Below, piece by piece: positions 39,901 through 54,284 of a stretch of DNA of 64,000 bases. Source of the DNA: Atrichornis clamosus (Eukaryota; Chordata; Aves; Passeriformes; Menuridae); assembly GCA_013400975.1 (NCBI GenBank), contig WBMZ01000208.1, positions 124,001 through 188,000 of the forward strand. The letters are read 5' to 3'. Within the stretch, counting starts at the first letter, position 1, and the number at the start of each line of letters is the position of its first letter. Under the pieces are notes generated by a model. It did no database searches, had not been told where the DNA came from, and worked only from the letters and a program-made list of their open reading frames with translations. A program made the translations under genes and the position numbers.

Positions 39901-42900
39901 GGTTTATCAAGAATAAAGTAGCATATTCTTAGGACTTCAAATTTGAAAAGAAAAGTAATTCACTGATCCTTTACTGGTGAAAAACCATTTATTACATTAA
40001 AGAAGATGATAGTTAAGAAAGGGAACCCTATTTTCTTGTCTCTGTATTTCTGTCTGAAAAACGATTTTGACGTGGGCCAAGGAGCAGCAACAACTGAACC
40101 ATAAATTTGCAGGTGCACCTGCTCTAATCAGATAGTAAAGAAAAGGTAATTTAACCATAGCCCATTGGTTTTGCCAGCATATTTCCATTGTGTCTAAAAT
40201 AAAGGCTGTTAAGTCTTATGTGCCTTGTAGTGTCAAGAAGTTTCCAGGGCTCTCAAAGAAATAAATGAATCTTCATTTCTGCTGTTGTTAATGAAAAAAA
40301 TTCCCAATTCCTCTTGTTAAGAAATTATCTTCCCCTCTGTATTCTCCAGATTCTCTTGTATGAGTTCTTCCTTTCTGTAAAACCTCCATTTATATGTACC
40401 AGGAAGGTAATGATCATTTTTATTCAGTTTTATACTGGCCTGGTATGGCCCATTTTCTGTACAGAGGTTGAATTTGAAATTTAAGCAGTACTTCAAGTCC
40501 AACCACTGTGCCATACTTTGATTTAGCAGTTAATGTCCTACAGAGAATGTCACTCCCCTATTAAGAGCTTGAGTAATTTTAAGTTGTTACCTCAGTTGCA
40601 TTAACATTGCACAAGGCAGAAATATGATTTGATTGACAAGGAGAAGTTTTAGCTGGAAAAGTCCTGAATGTAAACTTGACAAATGAGCAAGCATGGCATG
40701 GAGATCACAGGAGAAAAATAGCTAGGGAATGGCATGAGATTTTTTACAAAATTGCTTTCCTAATAAAGTCACTTTTCAAGCTGAATGATTAGCACTTATT
40801 CAGCAGATCACCATGCACTGACCTTGGTAGTATCACCAGGGTCAGATTTGCATACATATTCACGTGCATGAATAATTCTCAAATTTTCCATTACATTAGG
40901 CACAAACAGGATCTTTTTTTTCCTCTACCATGCATGAATGTCTTCTCCATACTCTCTTTGAAACTAGGATAGTGGGTTCACCCTTAGAGTAACTTAGCAC
41001 ACTGGTGCAGCGTCTCCTTGCAGCTGTTTCCCTGAAAAGCCCACTCTCACATGAAACCTGTTTTTTGTAAAGTGATTTCCCTTTCTTCTGTAGTCATTAA
41101 GTACTGGCAAAACAGTGATCACCCAAGCTTGGGATGTGGTACCACCTGTTTTCCTATCACTGTCATTAATTGATATTGTGCAAGAGCTTGATATAGCCTG
41201 TCATGTTATCAGGTATCACCTATTAACAGTAATAGTTGTCCCAGAGCAGCAGTGGAGAAAAGTCTGCAAAAATAAGGTGGGAGATGTGGAATAACCTGTC
41301 TTCTGCTTATACTTGTCACTTAACAACACATGGAGATACCATATTCTAAGTAAATGGAATATTCTATAGGCAAAGCTCCTCATTCTTCCAATGCCTTCTG
41401 TAAATTATTGTTTTCAAAGTTACTTAGCTCTTTAGTATAGTCACTTACTTGCTGCTAGAGAAGCACAGAAGATGAAAGTCCCATGTCTTGAAGGGTTTTT
41501 TAAATTTTAAGATATAGATTTACTTCAGATCTAAATGAAACATTATCACCTGCAAATTATTTATGCAGAAAAAATTGTTATCTTAGAGTATTTTTATTTT
41601 TCTTTTTATAATAATGTTCATTACCTCCAACATGTCAATCTACAGATAATCTTCAAGGGATTTTTGGTTCATCAGGTAGCTGGCTCAGGAAATAGAGCAT
41701 GCAATTTAAATAATAGGAGAATTGCTGTGTGTATGGCTAATACAATCCTTCAACTGTAGTTAGCCTTTCAGTGCAGCAGAAACACAAGCAGTATTTTGAA
41801 TATTTGGAACTGGTTTGGGGTTTTTTTGCAACACTGAAAACAGCAATATCTGAGAAAATAATTCATTTATTTATATTAGAAGTTACGCATTTCTTACAGT
41901 AAAATCTTTTACTGAATCAGTAAATTCACTATAGTCATCTTTACAGATATGTTGTACTTTTCAGCACATTTTGTTTGTCCACATAGCAAAAGAAATTTTC
42001 CTGCATCTTTTCAATTTGCTGAGTGTGTGGTTCTGAATTTTTCTGGCCTTTGTCATTTTTGTAGGTCATGCTGTAACTTGCATCAGGAAGGTTCACACAG
42101 CATGAACAGTGCTTGCTGTACCTTGACTTATTCACTTCCACCATTGTCAATTCAATTGGACAGGAAGTGGTTATAGCCTTTTGGAAGCTCAGCTATGACT
42201 CAAGGAGGAATCTCTCACCTTTGTGTGAGATGCATTTTTTCTGTTATTTGGTTTCATATAATTTCCTCTGGTGCTGTAGGCTTCAGGTGTGTCAGTCACA
42301 TACCTCAGTGCAGCTCATGCTATCCAGTTCACACACTCTACTCTATAGCTGAAACCTTCAATTTATGAAAATGAATTGTAATACTCACCTGCAGTAGTGT
42401 AGTTGTCATCTGCTAAGAGAAAGGGAGCAATCAATGTAAACTGCTTCAAGTAAGCCATATTCTCAAGCTTCAGGAAAAAAGAAACATTGTGATCCTACGG
42501 GTTGTTTTTAAACTGTTGACTAAATGGACAAAAGGTATTCAAGGTTTGTATGAGATTTAAAGAAAGTGTGTGGGAGGGATCAAGGGAAGGAGGTCATCCT
42601 CCTTGCCAAGTTATGGACATGAGAGAGATCTACAGTCCTAGCACAATGCACATCTGTGTGGATGCAAGGTTTCTATCCTTCAGAGGCAGCATCATGGCCA
42701 CCACTACCAGCTGCACAGATCAAAGGTGGCGAATGTGTCCTCGAGTGGTTAATTTTTGTTCTTGATAGAAGAACATCTCATCAGCATTGCCTATGGACTG
42801 GGAGAAACACAGTGATAGCACCAAGAGGATTGTTGGCAGAAAGGGTAAGGATAAAAGATCAAAAAAAAGAAGCTAAAGGAGGTGTGCGAGCCAGCACCTG

Positions 42901-43604
42901 GAGCAATGGGGTTATGTTTGATCTGCCTTTAGTGGATTAGAGTCTGGTCTTTATAACTCAGACTTCTGTATGTACCTTGAAGACCAATGGGTTTTCTTGT
43001 CTTTTAAGTTGGACAACTGCACAAACTCTGAAGTGTTGTCAGGTTACGGGGTCACCCTTGCTATGAACTGTGCTGCATTCAGTCTGTAGATATTTTGCTC
43101 CATGTTTACAAACAAAAAGATAGGGTCCAGAAGTTAATTTTAAATATATAGGAGACAGTGATCTCTATATAATTGCATACCAAACTGTTTTCTGTTGCAT
43201 AAAAGATTCAAAAAACTGTGAGGATACACAGCTTCAGATCTTTAAATACATTAATTTAAAAAATAAAATATGCAAAAAAAACCCCACCTGGGCTAAATAT
43301 GTTTTAGGTGAGATACATGTATCCAAGTGAGGAAGTCTTGATTGACCTCAGGGCAGTAAAGGAACTACACAATGTAATAGCTGAATCACTAGCAATTATG
43401 TTTAAGAATTGTGAAAAATTCAATACCAAACATATTATTTATCCTTGAAAGGAAGAGTATGGAGGACATGGAAAATTATAGCTCAGAGCACTTAAATTTA
43501 ATCCCTGCAACAAATCATTAGGCAATCAGTTTAAGTATCTAGAAGGAAAGAAAGTGATAAAAACTGTCTAGCATTACTTCTTGCAGAGTAAATCAAGCCA
43601 AGCA
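36942..43604. other. AT-rich non-coding stretch
   Basis: No gene is supported. Open frames are at most about 100 codons (38275-38580, 42656-42940) and match nothing I recognise. The block near 42.54-42.94 kb is GC-richer and open in two plus-strand frames at once, again a composition effect. I see no mobile element I can name. Confidence 0.7.
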
Positions 43605-44290
43605 AGCTTTGGGAAAGGTGGTAAATATAAGATACTTTGACTTCAGTACAATTCTTGTCGCCATCTCTTGGTATTCTGTGATTATGTGGTTCTCAGAAAC
43701 ATACTGAGGAAATGTGGTGAAGATGAAATCTTCATCAGATAGGTGTGCAATTGGCCAGAAAAAAATCACAGATAACATGTACTTATCACCAATGTTAAAA
43801 GCATCTTAAAAGCTCTAAGGGGACTCTTTTGAGCTCAGTTATATTTGATATTTTCTATAGTAAGAGACGATGGTATAAAGGCTCAATTTATGCTGTTTGC
43901 AGCTGATACCACGTAGGTATCAAAAAAAAAAAAAGCTAGCAAACCCTTTAGATCAAGACCAGAATGAGAATAAAAAGTCAACTCTTGAAATAGACCCAAA
44001 GTAATGAAGTCAGAAAAGTCACAAAGGGAAAGCAATTGTTCACAGAAAAGGGTATGAGATGTATACAGGCTCACAAAAGCAAATACTGGTTTTGCCTCTA
44101 CATTTCTGGTATGTTTTATGTGAATAAAATGGGGCAGCTAACCTGTTCTATTCCACTACTGGTGAAGTCTTATTTGGAACACTACACTATGACAAAAATG
44201 TTGCCAAACTAGGAGAATATCTAGAAAACAAGAAGAAGAAATCTGGAGGATACAAAAAACCACTGAAAAACTGCACAGTCACTGCATGTG
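43605..44290 (+). mobile_element. Ancient, heavily decayed CR1-like element
   Basis: Several blocks occur in the order expected for the 3' half of a CR1 reverse-transcriptase frame and tail: TACTTTGACTTCAGTA near 43635; GAAACATACTGAGGAAATGTGG near 43700, followed by GTGCAATTGGCCAG; a TTTGCAGCTGATACCA block near 43895, which corresponds to the region encoding the Ala/Ala-Asp-Asp neighbourhood in CR1-type elements; and a CTATTCCACTACTGGTGAAG...TTTGGAACACTAC block near 44150. All carry many substitutions and indels and the frame is destroyed. This is an old insertion, far more diverged than the CR1 copies at 16.3, 36.8 and 55.2 kb. Ends are approximate. Confidence 0.6.
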
Positions 44291-47200
44291 ACTTTGATCT
44301 GCACTAAACAGAGTGCAAATGTGACAGATACAGTCAGTATGAGAAGCTTTGCAGCTCACTGTTGGATCACTGGGTATTTTAGCCCCAGCATTTTGGACCA
44401 TACTGGGAACACTAAAATCTTGAGCTCAGCACACTGGAGGGGATGCTTGGTCTAAGGGAGGTCACTTTTAATTCTGATTGATATGGACTGGATCAAAGGT
44501 GTGCACAATATAGTGAACTAAGTCAAGATCCAAGACAGGGAAAAAAAAGGTGAGACCTGTACATGGTGATAGTCATTACATCTTTTGAATTACTCATAAT
44601 TCTTGGTGGCCAAAAAAACCATTTTCTATTCAAAGGAGTGAACAAAAAAAATTCCAAAGCTTAGATCCTTTTGATTTTTTTAAAGCACTTAAATTCCAAT
44701 AAGACAGTTGTTTTAATTGGGATAAAGAAATTGAATAAATCTATGGTTTCTGGGTTTTAATTATTCCAAATGAACAATGAAGACACTGGACTGCCCTTTT
44801 AGATATATTATATGTATTTTAGTGTGCGAATTTTGGGGAAAACAAAACTTCTTTTTTAGTCTTTATGTGATTTTGGTCTTCTCTTTAGCTTTGGTTCTTC
44901 AAAATCTCCCAAGCCAGGTTTTTTTCAATAAGCAATATCAGCAAAGTTTTGATCAGTGATGATGCATCATTCTTTGTTGTATTAGACATACAAAAATGAC
45001 AAGAAGTAACAGATGGGATTGAAATTGTTGCATTTTCATCTATCTGGGAACTATTTCACAGAAACATACTTATTCTTCCCTTCGTTATCCCTACTGTTAG
45101 TTTATGACCTTCCCAATCTGACACATCTACTCAGGATCTACTTGTCTCCTCCTGGGTGATATTTCAGCATGGGGAGAAAAGAAATGTCTCCTCGTTCAGC
45201 AAAGTGGCATCAGTGGTACATCTAGTCTCACCTTTCGGTTGTTTTCGAGGCAATTTTATTTGCAGTTTTTTCTAACGCACTGAGGATGCCTCCTACAACC
45301 CAGACACCCACTGAACAGCAATAAGCGTAAATCCACTTCTAACCTGATAAAACTGCATTTGGCTCCTCCTTGAAAACCCCCAGTCTGTACCTGCCATTGC
45401 AGTCATGAAAGACACAGACAGCTCCAGTCCTAAAAAATGTCATTACTTTGTTTCTACAGCAGATCAAAAGAATTACTTGCATTCTGGTATCATGGATGGG
45501 AACTGCTAAGCTGGATCACAGCAAGAGCTGCTTCTAGCAGAACTAGGCCTATGAGCTTTGCTCACATCTCCTCAAACACTTTCCTTGCTGTACACCCATG
45601 TCCCCAGATGATACATGTGTGTCCTCCTTCCTAAACCAACAGAAAGAAGAAACTCTTTCAGAGTCACTATTGTTTTCACTCTTCTCAGTCAAGGCATCAA
45701 GGTTGTATTTCTAGAACTTCATAACAGCCATTTAAAACTCCATTTGAAAATCTTTTTTTTAACTTTCAATACCTATCAATTCCATGTGCTCATCTGGAGT
45801 ACTAGTAGTTATTCATCCACTATCTTGCCTACAACACATTAACACGCAGTACTTTAAAGACTTTAAAAGAATTTGTTAGTTTATAGAAATGTTTTTATTT
45901 ATCAATGCATGGACAAAAATAAGTGTTTTTCATTAAAGAACAGAAAACCAAGGATGTTTCCCAGTCTGAATCAAGTTATGCATTTTTATCAATCAAACAA
46001 ATGTTCTTAATTTGCTCTCAACCTCCTCTGTTAACTTGTGATAATTAAGGAACATATGTGGCTTATTTCAAAAGATCATATGGCCTGAAGTTAGCAAATA
46101 AGAAATTCAGGCTGACGGGTAATTCATCATTAGCTATGGAGGCAAAGCAAAGGTGCCAGAATGCTATGATTAGTTGTTTTGTGTTAAGGCTTTCAGTTTA
46201 ATACATTATAATGTCCATTGACCATCACCTTTGGACCAGGCTGTGGTTTCCTGAGTTGACTTCAATAATATCTGGATTTTGCAAGGACCTAGACATGTGC
46301 ATAACTTCCTGCCTAAGGTAATTTCAATGATTTCAAAGGGAATAATCACAGGAATAAAATTAAGCGTATACCCTAGTGTCTTAAGGAATCCTAGGCAGAA
46401 AATGTAAGATTTGCATTCCCAACAGGAATATTAATATCACTATGTTTCATTTACTACACTATATTTATGGTACATCTACTCAACAAAATAAAACACAATA
46501 TGTTAAACACTTCAGAAGAAAAATGAGCATGAACACTTCACAGCTAATGGTTTTTCAATATTATTCCTGGTATTCAAGGCACGTTTCCTTAAGGGATTCT
46601 CAATAATTTTTCTGTGTATATTTCAATTAGACATTTTTGTTCTTTCTTATGCAAACAGTCGAAGTGCCAGCAGCTTGTGTCAGTTTGGCTAAGATATGCA
46701 TGGAGATTGAGAAGTGATGCCACAAAATTGTAGAGTGCTCCACATAATTTCACAATAAAAAGTCCACAGTAAAAACAATTGAGTGTGCAAAGGTGATGTT
46801 CTGAAGATACCTCTGCGGGAGGTAAACTGGAAAAAAATGATAGTAATACAATTAAGGAAGAAAAAAAAGGAATACTTTTAAGTATAAGAACCATGTAAAG
46901 AGAAAAAAATATATCAGCTCAAAGTATAAGCCTTATTTATATACATGTCCAAAATGTTGGGCTATAAATTGAGAATTCAATTCTGGAATTTGAGGAGGAA
47001 AAAAGTACATTAACAATCACAAGACTAAAGCATCCATTTGACACTGAAAAAGAAGACTGCAGGATGCATCAGTTGGGACATTTGTATTTGAGATACAAAA
47101 ATAGTCACATCACAGTGGTAGTACATCCTTAGGAATATCATGTGAAATTTTAGTCATTCTGTTCAAGAAAAAAAAGTTCAGACAGGAAGAGATGGATGAG

Positions 47201-48171
47201 AGAACTGTCAGAATTCTCAAGAGAACGGAGCTTTTTTCATATAAGGTTTAAAATAGCCTGATTCATGTGGTTTTCAAAAAATAAAAAATTTTTTAAAAGG
47301 AAAGAAAAAGAAAAAGTAAAAAAAAGAAAAGCAAAGGAAAAAGAAAACAGGGCAATAAACCCAGTCTTTTAAATGCATAACATGCTGGCATGGAAAAGAG
47401 TTATATAAGCTCTACTATAATTTAAAACAAATGGCATTGATTTGGACTGGGAATCAATAAAGTAGAAGCCTGAAATTACAAGAGTATAGGTATCAAAAGA
47501 CAGGAACTTTAAATAGAAAGTGAATACTTCTGGAAACTGAAATCCTAGTATTTTAGCAATGTGTAATAACAGCTATTCTGGAAAAGATCACGCATTTCAG
47601 TGTATTTCAGTAAGAGGATTAAACATTATGACAAAAGGTATTGATTGTAGTTGGACATAACTTCTGTAGTCCTTAAAGATGAGATGGTGAGCCAACTCTT
47701 ATGCAACAGGAAGAAGCACTTTTCATGCAGTTTGCTTCCTGTATTCCCATCCAGAATTAAATTTCAGCAATCTTCTTATCGTGGACTATTCTGTGCTTAG
47801 GATCCTTCTCAAAATAAAATCCAGTAACAGAAAAACAGAATTTTAATATATACAAGCCCATGAATAAAAGGGTTTTAGCTCAAAAGGCTGAATATCACAG
47901 AAAGTTTTTGACATTGGTGTTGTAAATGAAATATTTTTTAGAAGCAAATGTCCCTAAAAGTTCCTCCTAAAAAAATCCAGATAAACTATTCCAAAACAGT
48001 TTATATGTACTAGAACTTAAATTTAAGGGCTCTTACACCGAGTTTACCCTAGTGTAATTCCACTGACTTCATCAAGATACATCCCAAACAGATCTGCTGT
48101 GGCTCAGAATTAAGCCTATCCTGGGCTTATCTTTGAAAGAAGCTGGCTGCGTTCACACAGGGAAATATCAA

Positions 48172-48212
48172 TACAGTAAGTTATGCTGGAAGGGACCTGT
48201 GGACTCAATTTA
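48172..48212 (-). mobile_element. Possible short CR1 remnant
   Basis: The phrase TATGCTGGAAGGGACCTGTGG shares the conserved TGGAAGGGACCT word of minus-oriented avian CR1 3' ends, preceded by a loose match to the terminal repeat. Only about 40 bases can be compared, so this could be coincidence. Confidence 0.3.
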
Positions 48213-51200
48213 GGTTTCACATCTGTTTAACCACAAGTGTGTAAAGGAATATTTTCCATTTTCCACAGGTCCATATAGGTTATGAATCTCCATTATAATG
48301 GGGTTGGTGCTTTCGATATTTTTTTCCTGTAGTATCTCATTAACATTTTAACATCTTGTTTTACAAATCTCCAGTTTTTACAGCATTGGGAAAATATTTG
48401 AAACAGTGTCCAGCTGCGTTTACTTCAAAGCTCCTTTTGGCATCTCAAATTGAATGTTTATGTAACTTCCATAATAGAGATGAAAGCAAAAGAATATTAC
48501 AATATACTGATTATGAATTTCAATGGGAAAAGAATAATTTAAATGAAAAAAGCAAAGAAAGCAAACTGTATTCTAAACACCAGATATAGGAAAACCTGTT
48601 CTTTTCTAAAAACAAAAGATATTTGAAAAAATATGTTATGTAATACGCCATGTACAATGGAGACAAGAAAGGAATTCTACATCTGAGTTAAGAAAATATT
48701 TTTTCTTCAGTGCTACTTAATAACAGTACTTAAATAAAATGCCATCAATAGTGTTTTCAAAAGATGCCCGATTCTCCTAACCTTTGAATATTCCCCCAGC
48801 CTGATGCACACATGTGCTCCTTGCGAATGTCTATGCTGTGTTACACAGCCATGTCCTCACCTCGCCATGAGGTCAGTGGCAGATGAATCTGCTCAGAAAT
48901 GCCCTTCCCAGAATCTGGCCCAGACCTGCACTTCTCTCTGCTGCTGAGTCATCTCAAAAGCCTTGGTTTTAACCAAAGTTAAAATTTTTTTATGAGGTGA
49001 TCAGCAGAGCCTAATATGCAAATCCAGGATGAAAAGATTGTGTCAAAAATCAAAATAAACTTCAGTGAAGGAAAAAATTGTGTTCTGGGGACATATGTAG
49101 TCTCAGCTCCTGAGGTTTTGGGACAATTTACAGCAATATGTAACATACAACAATTAATTTGCTTTGTTTAGACAGCTATATGCCCACGGAATAAATTCTG
49201 AAAGTTATTAAAGAAATAAAAGGAAGTATTTGACTAGTAATGTATCAGATTCAAGGGGAATTTGAGCCTGAATTCTCTGAGCGTATTCTGAATCCCTCAT
49301 TATTTCATTATCTAAAATTGCAATGGTCATATTTCTTGCCTATCCCCATTCAGGCTCTCTGTACAAACTGAATTTCATCCATTAAGCAGATTGAGGATGT
49401 TCCTACTATATTGTTAGTGTCATTGTCAGCAATGATTTATGCTTAAGAGAATGTGGACGAATGTACTCAGATTTATATGGGGTGCTATTGTCCAGAAACT
49501 GGCTGTCATTGGTGTAAAAATATATAATTTCATTTTATATAAGTCTCCTATTATCTTCTACTTTAGCTTTATTAAGAGACGATAATTACTCTACTAGCCT
49601 TGCTCACTATGTATTATTTCATCTTTTGTTATTAACTACTGGAATTACTATCCCTGCAGTTTGGAAAGAGCTCAATATTCTTTCATTCGACAGATGGCTT
49701 ACCAAAATCTGGGTAAGCCTTAGCCATGAGAAAAAAAGCCTCCAAAACATTAGCCCCAGGAACAATTCATAGTACAGATATCTGAATATATGACTATTTT
49801 GATATTATGCCGCAGCTAACAATAGAAGAGAAAGTCAGGGTTTCTGTAATGCTCTTCTCCTTACACTCCCAAATGACATGGATCCACTAGGATGTAAATA
49901 GATTGCCTCAGTGTGTGGTACTACGTCTCCAAGTTAGATGTATCCTGCCATGTTCTTTGGGAGATGTAGCTTTCAATTTACTTCCAAGCAAGTGGACTTG
50001 AAGTAAGACCTTTCAATTCTCATGCAGAAAGTTTGACCTCACTCTGAAATTCTCAATGCCTTATGCTTGTTCAGGCAACTCTTTAGGACTTGAACCTCCA
50101 TAATTTTTTTCATCAGGCTAAGGCTTGTAGGAAAAAGTAATTTGTTTTAGTTAACACAGGATAGTTAGAAAACATGAATGAACTTTTCAGCACAAATCTG
50201 AAATAAGAACTGGAAGCATCAAGACACTTGGAAGCTGAAAACATCTGCTTTAATTTTAACTTATGCTACTGAAATAATAGAGGAGAAGGGAGCAGTTGTG
50301 AAACAGTGGAAGAAAGCAGCATGTTGTCAGAGGTGAAGGTGGTAAGTCATCAGCACTTTCTGTATGTGTTGGTAATTACTGCTTAGAGAAAATCAAGGGG
50401 TTAGATGAAGATCTGGGCTTTTTATAATCAGTAGTTTGAAAAATTATTCTTGAGAGTCAGATCCAAGCCATCTTGCCCTTGTCTTCCCCAGAAAGTGTCA
50501 TACTGACTTGAGTTTATCCACTTGAAAAAAAGGATGTTTACCATTTTGGGTAATAATTCAAGATATGGCCTTAACTCAGGCAAAGACAGTCATTTTGTGG
50601 ATTTCACCACTTCTAGTCCTGTCACCTACTGCTGTGTAAGTCTAGGTCACAGACCTGCTCAGACACTGTTAAAAATTATCTCTATAGCCTTGCTTTATGT
50701 TGGCCATTTGTACCTACACACAAGAAGCATTAGTGTAATGTAATTATGGATTTAGGGAGCTTTGTCATCCTTCCTCTATCCTTTATTCTCTTTCCTACTC
50801 CTTTTTGTCTCACATTCTTCAGGCAGGAAGAGCTGAGAGGGGAGGAAGAGGAGGAGAAGTTCCCATTTTCCCCACAAATGCCTGGGGGAAGAGGATATTC
50901 CTTCTGATGCAGAGGTTCCCTCGCGAAGACCTTCCTTCCTGGTCTGTCATGCTGTTCATTTCAGTCCCAGCAGCCCTGTTTTTATTGCTGGTGGAAGAAA
51001 GACATTCTTGCAAATGTATTGTTTATTCACTCCTACCTTCCTCCACATGCAATCAATTCATATGCGAAAGACCCCAGTCACAAATTCTCAGCAGTCTTCT
51101 ACTTGACTGTTATCACCTTAAGTAAATTGCTCACTCCACATCTTATCTTCCTTTCCCTCTTTTTCCAAATGAGAACTTCCATTGTATTCAATGAGACCTT

Positions 51201-52875
51201 TGATAATGAAGAAAATATTTTAATTTGAAAAGGAAGTAACATATATGTTATTGTTCTCTGATCATTGCTGTGGCATTCATTCTCAAATATAGCACAGAAA
51301 TTTCTTTCAGAAGTATTTGCTATTTTGGACAAAATTATTCTAATTAATAAAATTGTTTCCTTTTTGTCACAAATGCTCAGTGCCAGCTATGCGTGAGAAC
51401 AAGAAAATACTACAACCCTTGTGGTAAGATGAGATAAATATGATTTGCTGGATATTGAATGATTTGAAACACACCATAGCATTGACTGATTAGGGAAAAG
51501 ACAAGAAAATTAATGATGCAACTTTTTCTTACCTCTTTAGTTTTTCAAAAAGCTGAACCACTGTGATGCTCTGTAAACAAAGTATGGCTAGCCTGAAGCT
51601 GAGATATACAGCTAATTACGTGCTTTTCTAAGACAAGCCATGCTAATTTGTTCTAATGTTTGTATTTCCATTTTAATGAGTTTTCCTAGCTTCCACAAAG
51701 TTTGCAGGTTTTTTCCTAAATTTAACGAAAAGCATTTATGGTGCTATTCGGCTTGTAACAAATGCAGGCCTGTATGACCCTGTGATTTTAACTGCAGCTT
51801 TTGTGCAGGATGTCTTTAGTAAGAATGATATCTTGGGACACAAGGGGCACTTCATAAATCCGCTACATGACATCTGCATGATAGAACACTGATGACTGGC
51901 TGAACACACCACTCCTACATTAAAGGGTGCGAGCTCATGTGTGAGTGTCTGGAAACATAAAAAGGAGGAAGCCAACAGTTATTAAACAGGCAGATCAACT
52001 ACCCTTTCCATGTATTTGCAGATTTGTGCTGATTAGTCTTCCTCATTCCTCAATGATTACATGACTAAAAATATGCTTTACCTTGGGAGTTACTAAATTA
52101 AAATTCACGTGCAGGAACACAAATCAGGAAGATACAAACACTCAGGCTTGTTTGTATTACAAAGATTTCTGTGCTTGACAGTGAGTCCTAAATATGAGCT
52201 GGTTGGCCAAATAATATCTACTACTTCGTACTAATGAAAATCAAACCAAGTAATATGTAGTTAAATTCCTCCTGAGTTCAGTCAACTGCTAGCTGCCAGG
52301 TTTGAGGGGAAAGATCACACCTGAATGGTAGTGCAGAAGAATGAGAATCCATTCAGACAAGCTGGGCTAGCTGAATAAAATATGCTGACATCAAGAAATA
52401 TTATTTTTGAGGGAAAGAAATGCCTTTGAGGGATGTTGATTATTTGCTAACAGGAGGCAAGACATTTTAGAAAAAATGAAACTGATAAACCCAAAAGTAA
52501 CTACCAAGGAGGGACTAACATGACTGTCAAAGAAAAATCAGTACTTTATTTCATTGATAGCTCTTCTTTCAATATTTTTGATTAGCTTGGACCCTTCTTT
52601 TATTACTTTATGTGTCACTTGTTATTCCTTGGAAAAAGGAAAGCATTAGTCATAAAGTTAAGAATTAAGAAGTGAAATCTACTAATGTAATCTATTTTCC
52701 TTCCATGAAAAAAAATGATAATTAAAGCAGAAAACCAACCATTTCTCTTGGTGATTATTACTGCTCCAGAATATGGTAAGTGAATTGAATATTATATTTT
52801 GCATATTTAGCATTTAACCTGATCTTCTTCATCAGGAGGCAGAGAACATTTATGTATCCAAAGCTGTACACTTGA

Positions 52876-52925
52876 GTAATTATCTAATAGCCATAAACAA
52901 CAGTTCAGCCAAGTGGTAATTATCT
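52876..52925 (+). promoter_or_regulatory. Repeated GTAATTATCT motif
   Basis: The exact 10-base word GTAATTATCT occurs at 52876-52885 and again at 52916-52925, 40 bases apart, and a third time at 12437-12446. Its reverse complement joins a GATA core to a TAATTA homeodomain core. The surrounding 52.78-52.95 kb is AT-rich with further TAAT words. This is compatible with an enhancer but is not evidence of one; conservation would have to be checked. Confidence 0.2.
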
Positions 52926-54284
52926 GTAGAACAAATTATTTTTAGGAGACTGGATGTTTGCTATACTAGATAGTTAAATGTCTTCAATTATGCTCATGAT
53001 AAGGTTTAACGAAAATAAAGTTTTATGGAATTTTTTGCACAATATTTTTGACTGACATTGTTAGTATGACTTTTGGATTCACCGTTCGTTTTTCTGACAT
53101 TCAGAAATGTTCCCTACCTTATGCTTGTTGTTCCCCCATGTCTATACCTGCACACACACACATTATTTAGGTCCTTTAACTATCTGTCTTTTTGCTGCAG
53201 TAAAGAGACAAAATACACAGACAAGGCAAATTATATGAGGAAAAAGATATTCAATCCTTTATTTTCCTCCTCAGTTCCTGACAATTCCACTAGAGAGGAA
53301 GCCCCTCATGGACAGGAGACACTGTAAAAATAAAGGACAAAAGGAAGAATTCTTCAGTGCATACAGATCTGTTTGGTTCAATCTAGGTCAGTGGAGACAT
53401 TGCAGTTTTGCATCAAAGTTCAAAAGTTTCTGTTCTGGGGACCCTGCAATGTAAGTCATAATGACATACTTGCAATTTACTATGTTGAACAGGTTACAGA
53501 TTAAATAAAAATAATAATAATGTAGAGTTGTATGTTTTCCCTCCTCATTGGACACACTTGTCAGTAACCCTAAATAGCTGCAGTAAGTGACATCTTTATG
53601 AATTTTAACAAATAAATATATTATAAGAACCCTGGGTGGCTGGCCTGCCTAACAGGACATCATTAAGGACAAACTCTGAACAATAGACAATGCAAACTGC
53701 TCCATTCTTTCTTTAATGTTAATGTTGTAGTGATCACAGGATCCAAGTTACAATTCACGTGTTAAGAAAACACCACTTATTTCCCTTTGAGCACTCTTTT
53801 TGTGGATTGGTTTCTAAGAGCTTTAAAGTCCTAGGTGTATGTGGTTCAGCTTGGAATTTAGTCTACATACAGATGTTCTTTGTTTGGGATTGTGTCATTC
53901 TGCTGGGAATGAGAGCTATCTACAGGGCAACTGGGTATCTGCTACCTGTTTACTGCAGCTCCCACACCAGGCACTACCTTCCCCTCTGATCCACAGATGG
54001 TTGATTATGAGAGTGCTCTCTAAACCACTCTGACTAAAATAAAACAGAATAAATTTAGTGGTTTAACAATGAGCCTTTTGCACTTTGGGAAGATGTAGAG
54101 TTCATTCTTTGGCCCAGGAGAAAAGCAGTAGGGCATGATGTTATAAGAATAGACACCTTTTCATTCAAAACAGAGTGGCTTCATCCCGAGTGCCTCCAGA
54201 ATTATTCCTGGCCCAATTACTGCTCCCTGAACCCTAAATGAGTGTTGTCCATGGTGGTCTGATGTCTACATAAAACCATGCCAG

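Larger units (their letters stand above)
44291..54284. other. AT-rich non-coding stretch
   Basis: No gene is supported over these 10 kb. Open frames are short (largest 46589-46894 minus and 50805-51125 plus, the latter with an antisense frame across it). An A/G-rich run lies at about 47280-47350. A faint CR1-like trace is at 48175-48210. A homeodomain-type repeated motif occurs at 52.9 kb. I recognise no exon. Confidence 0.7.
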
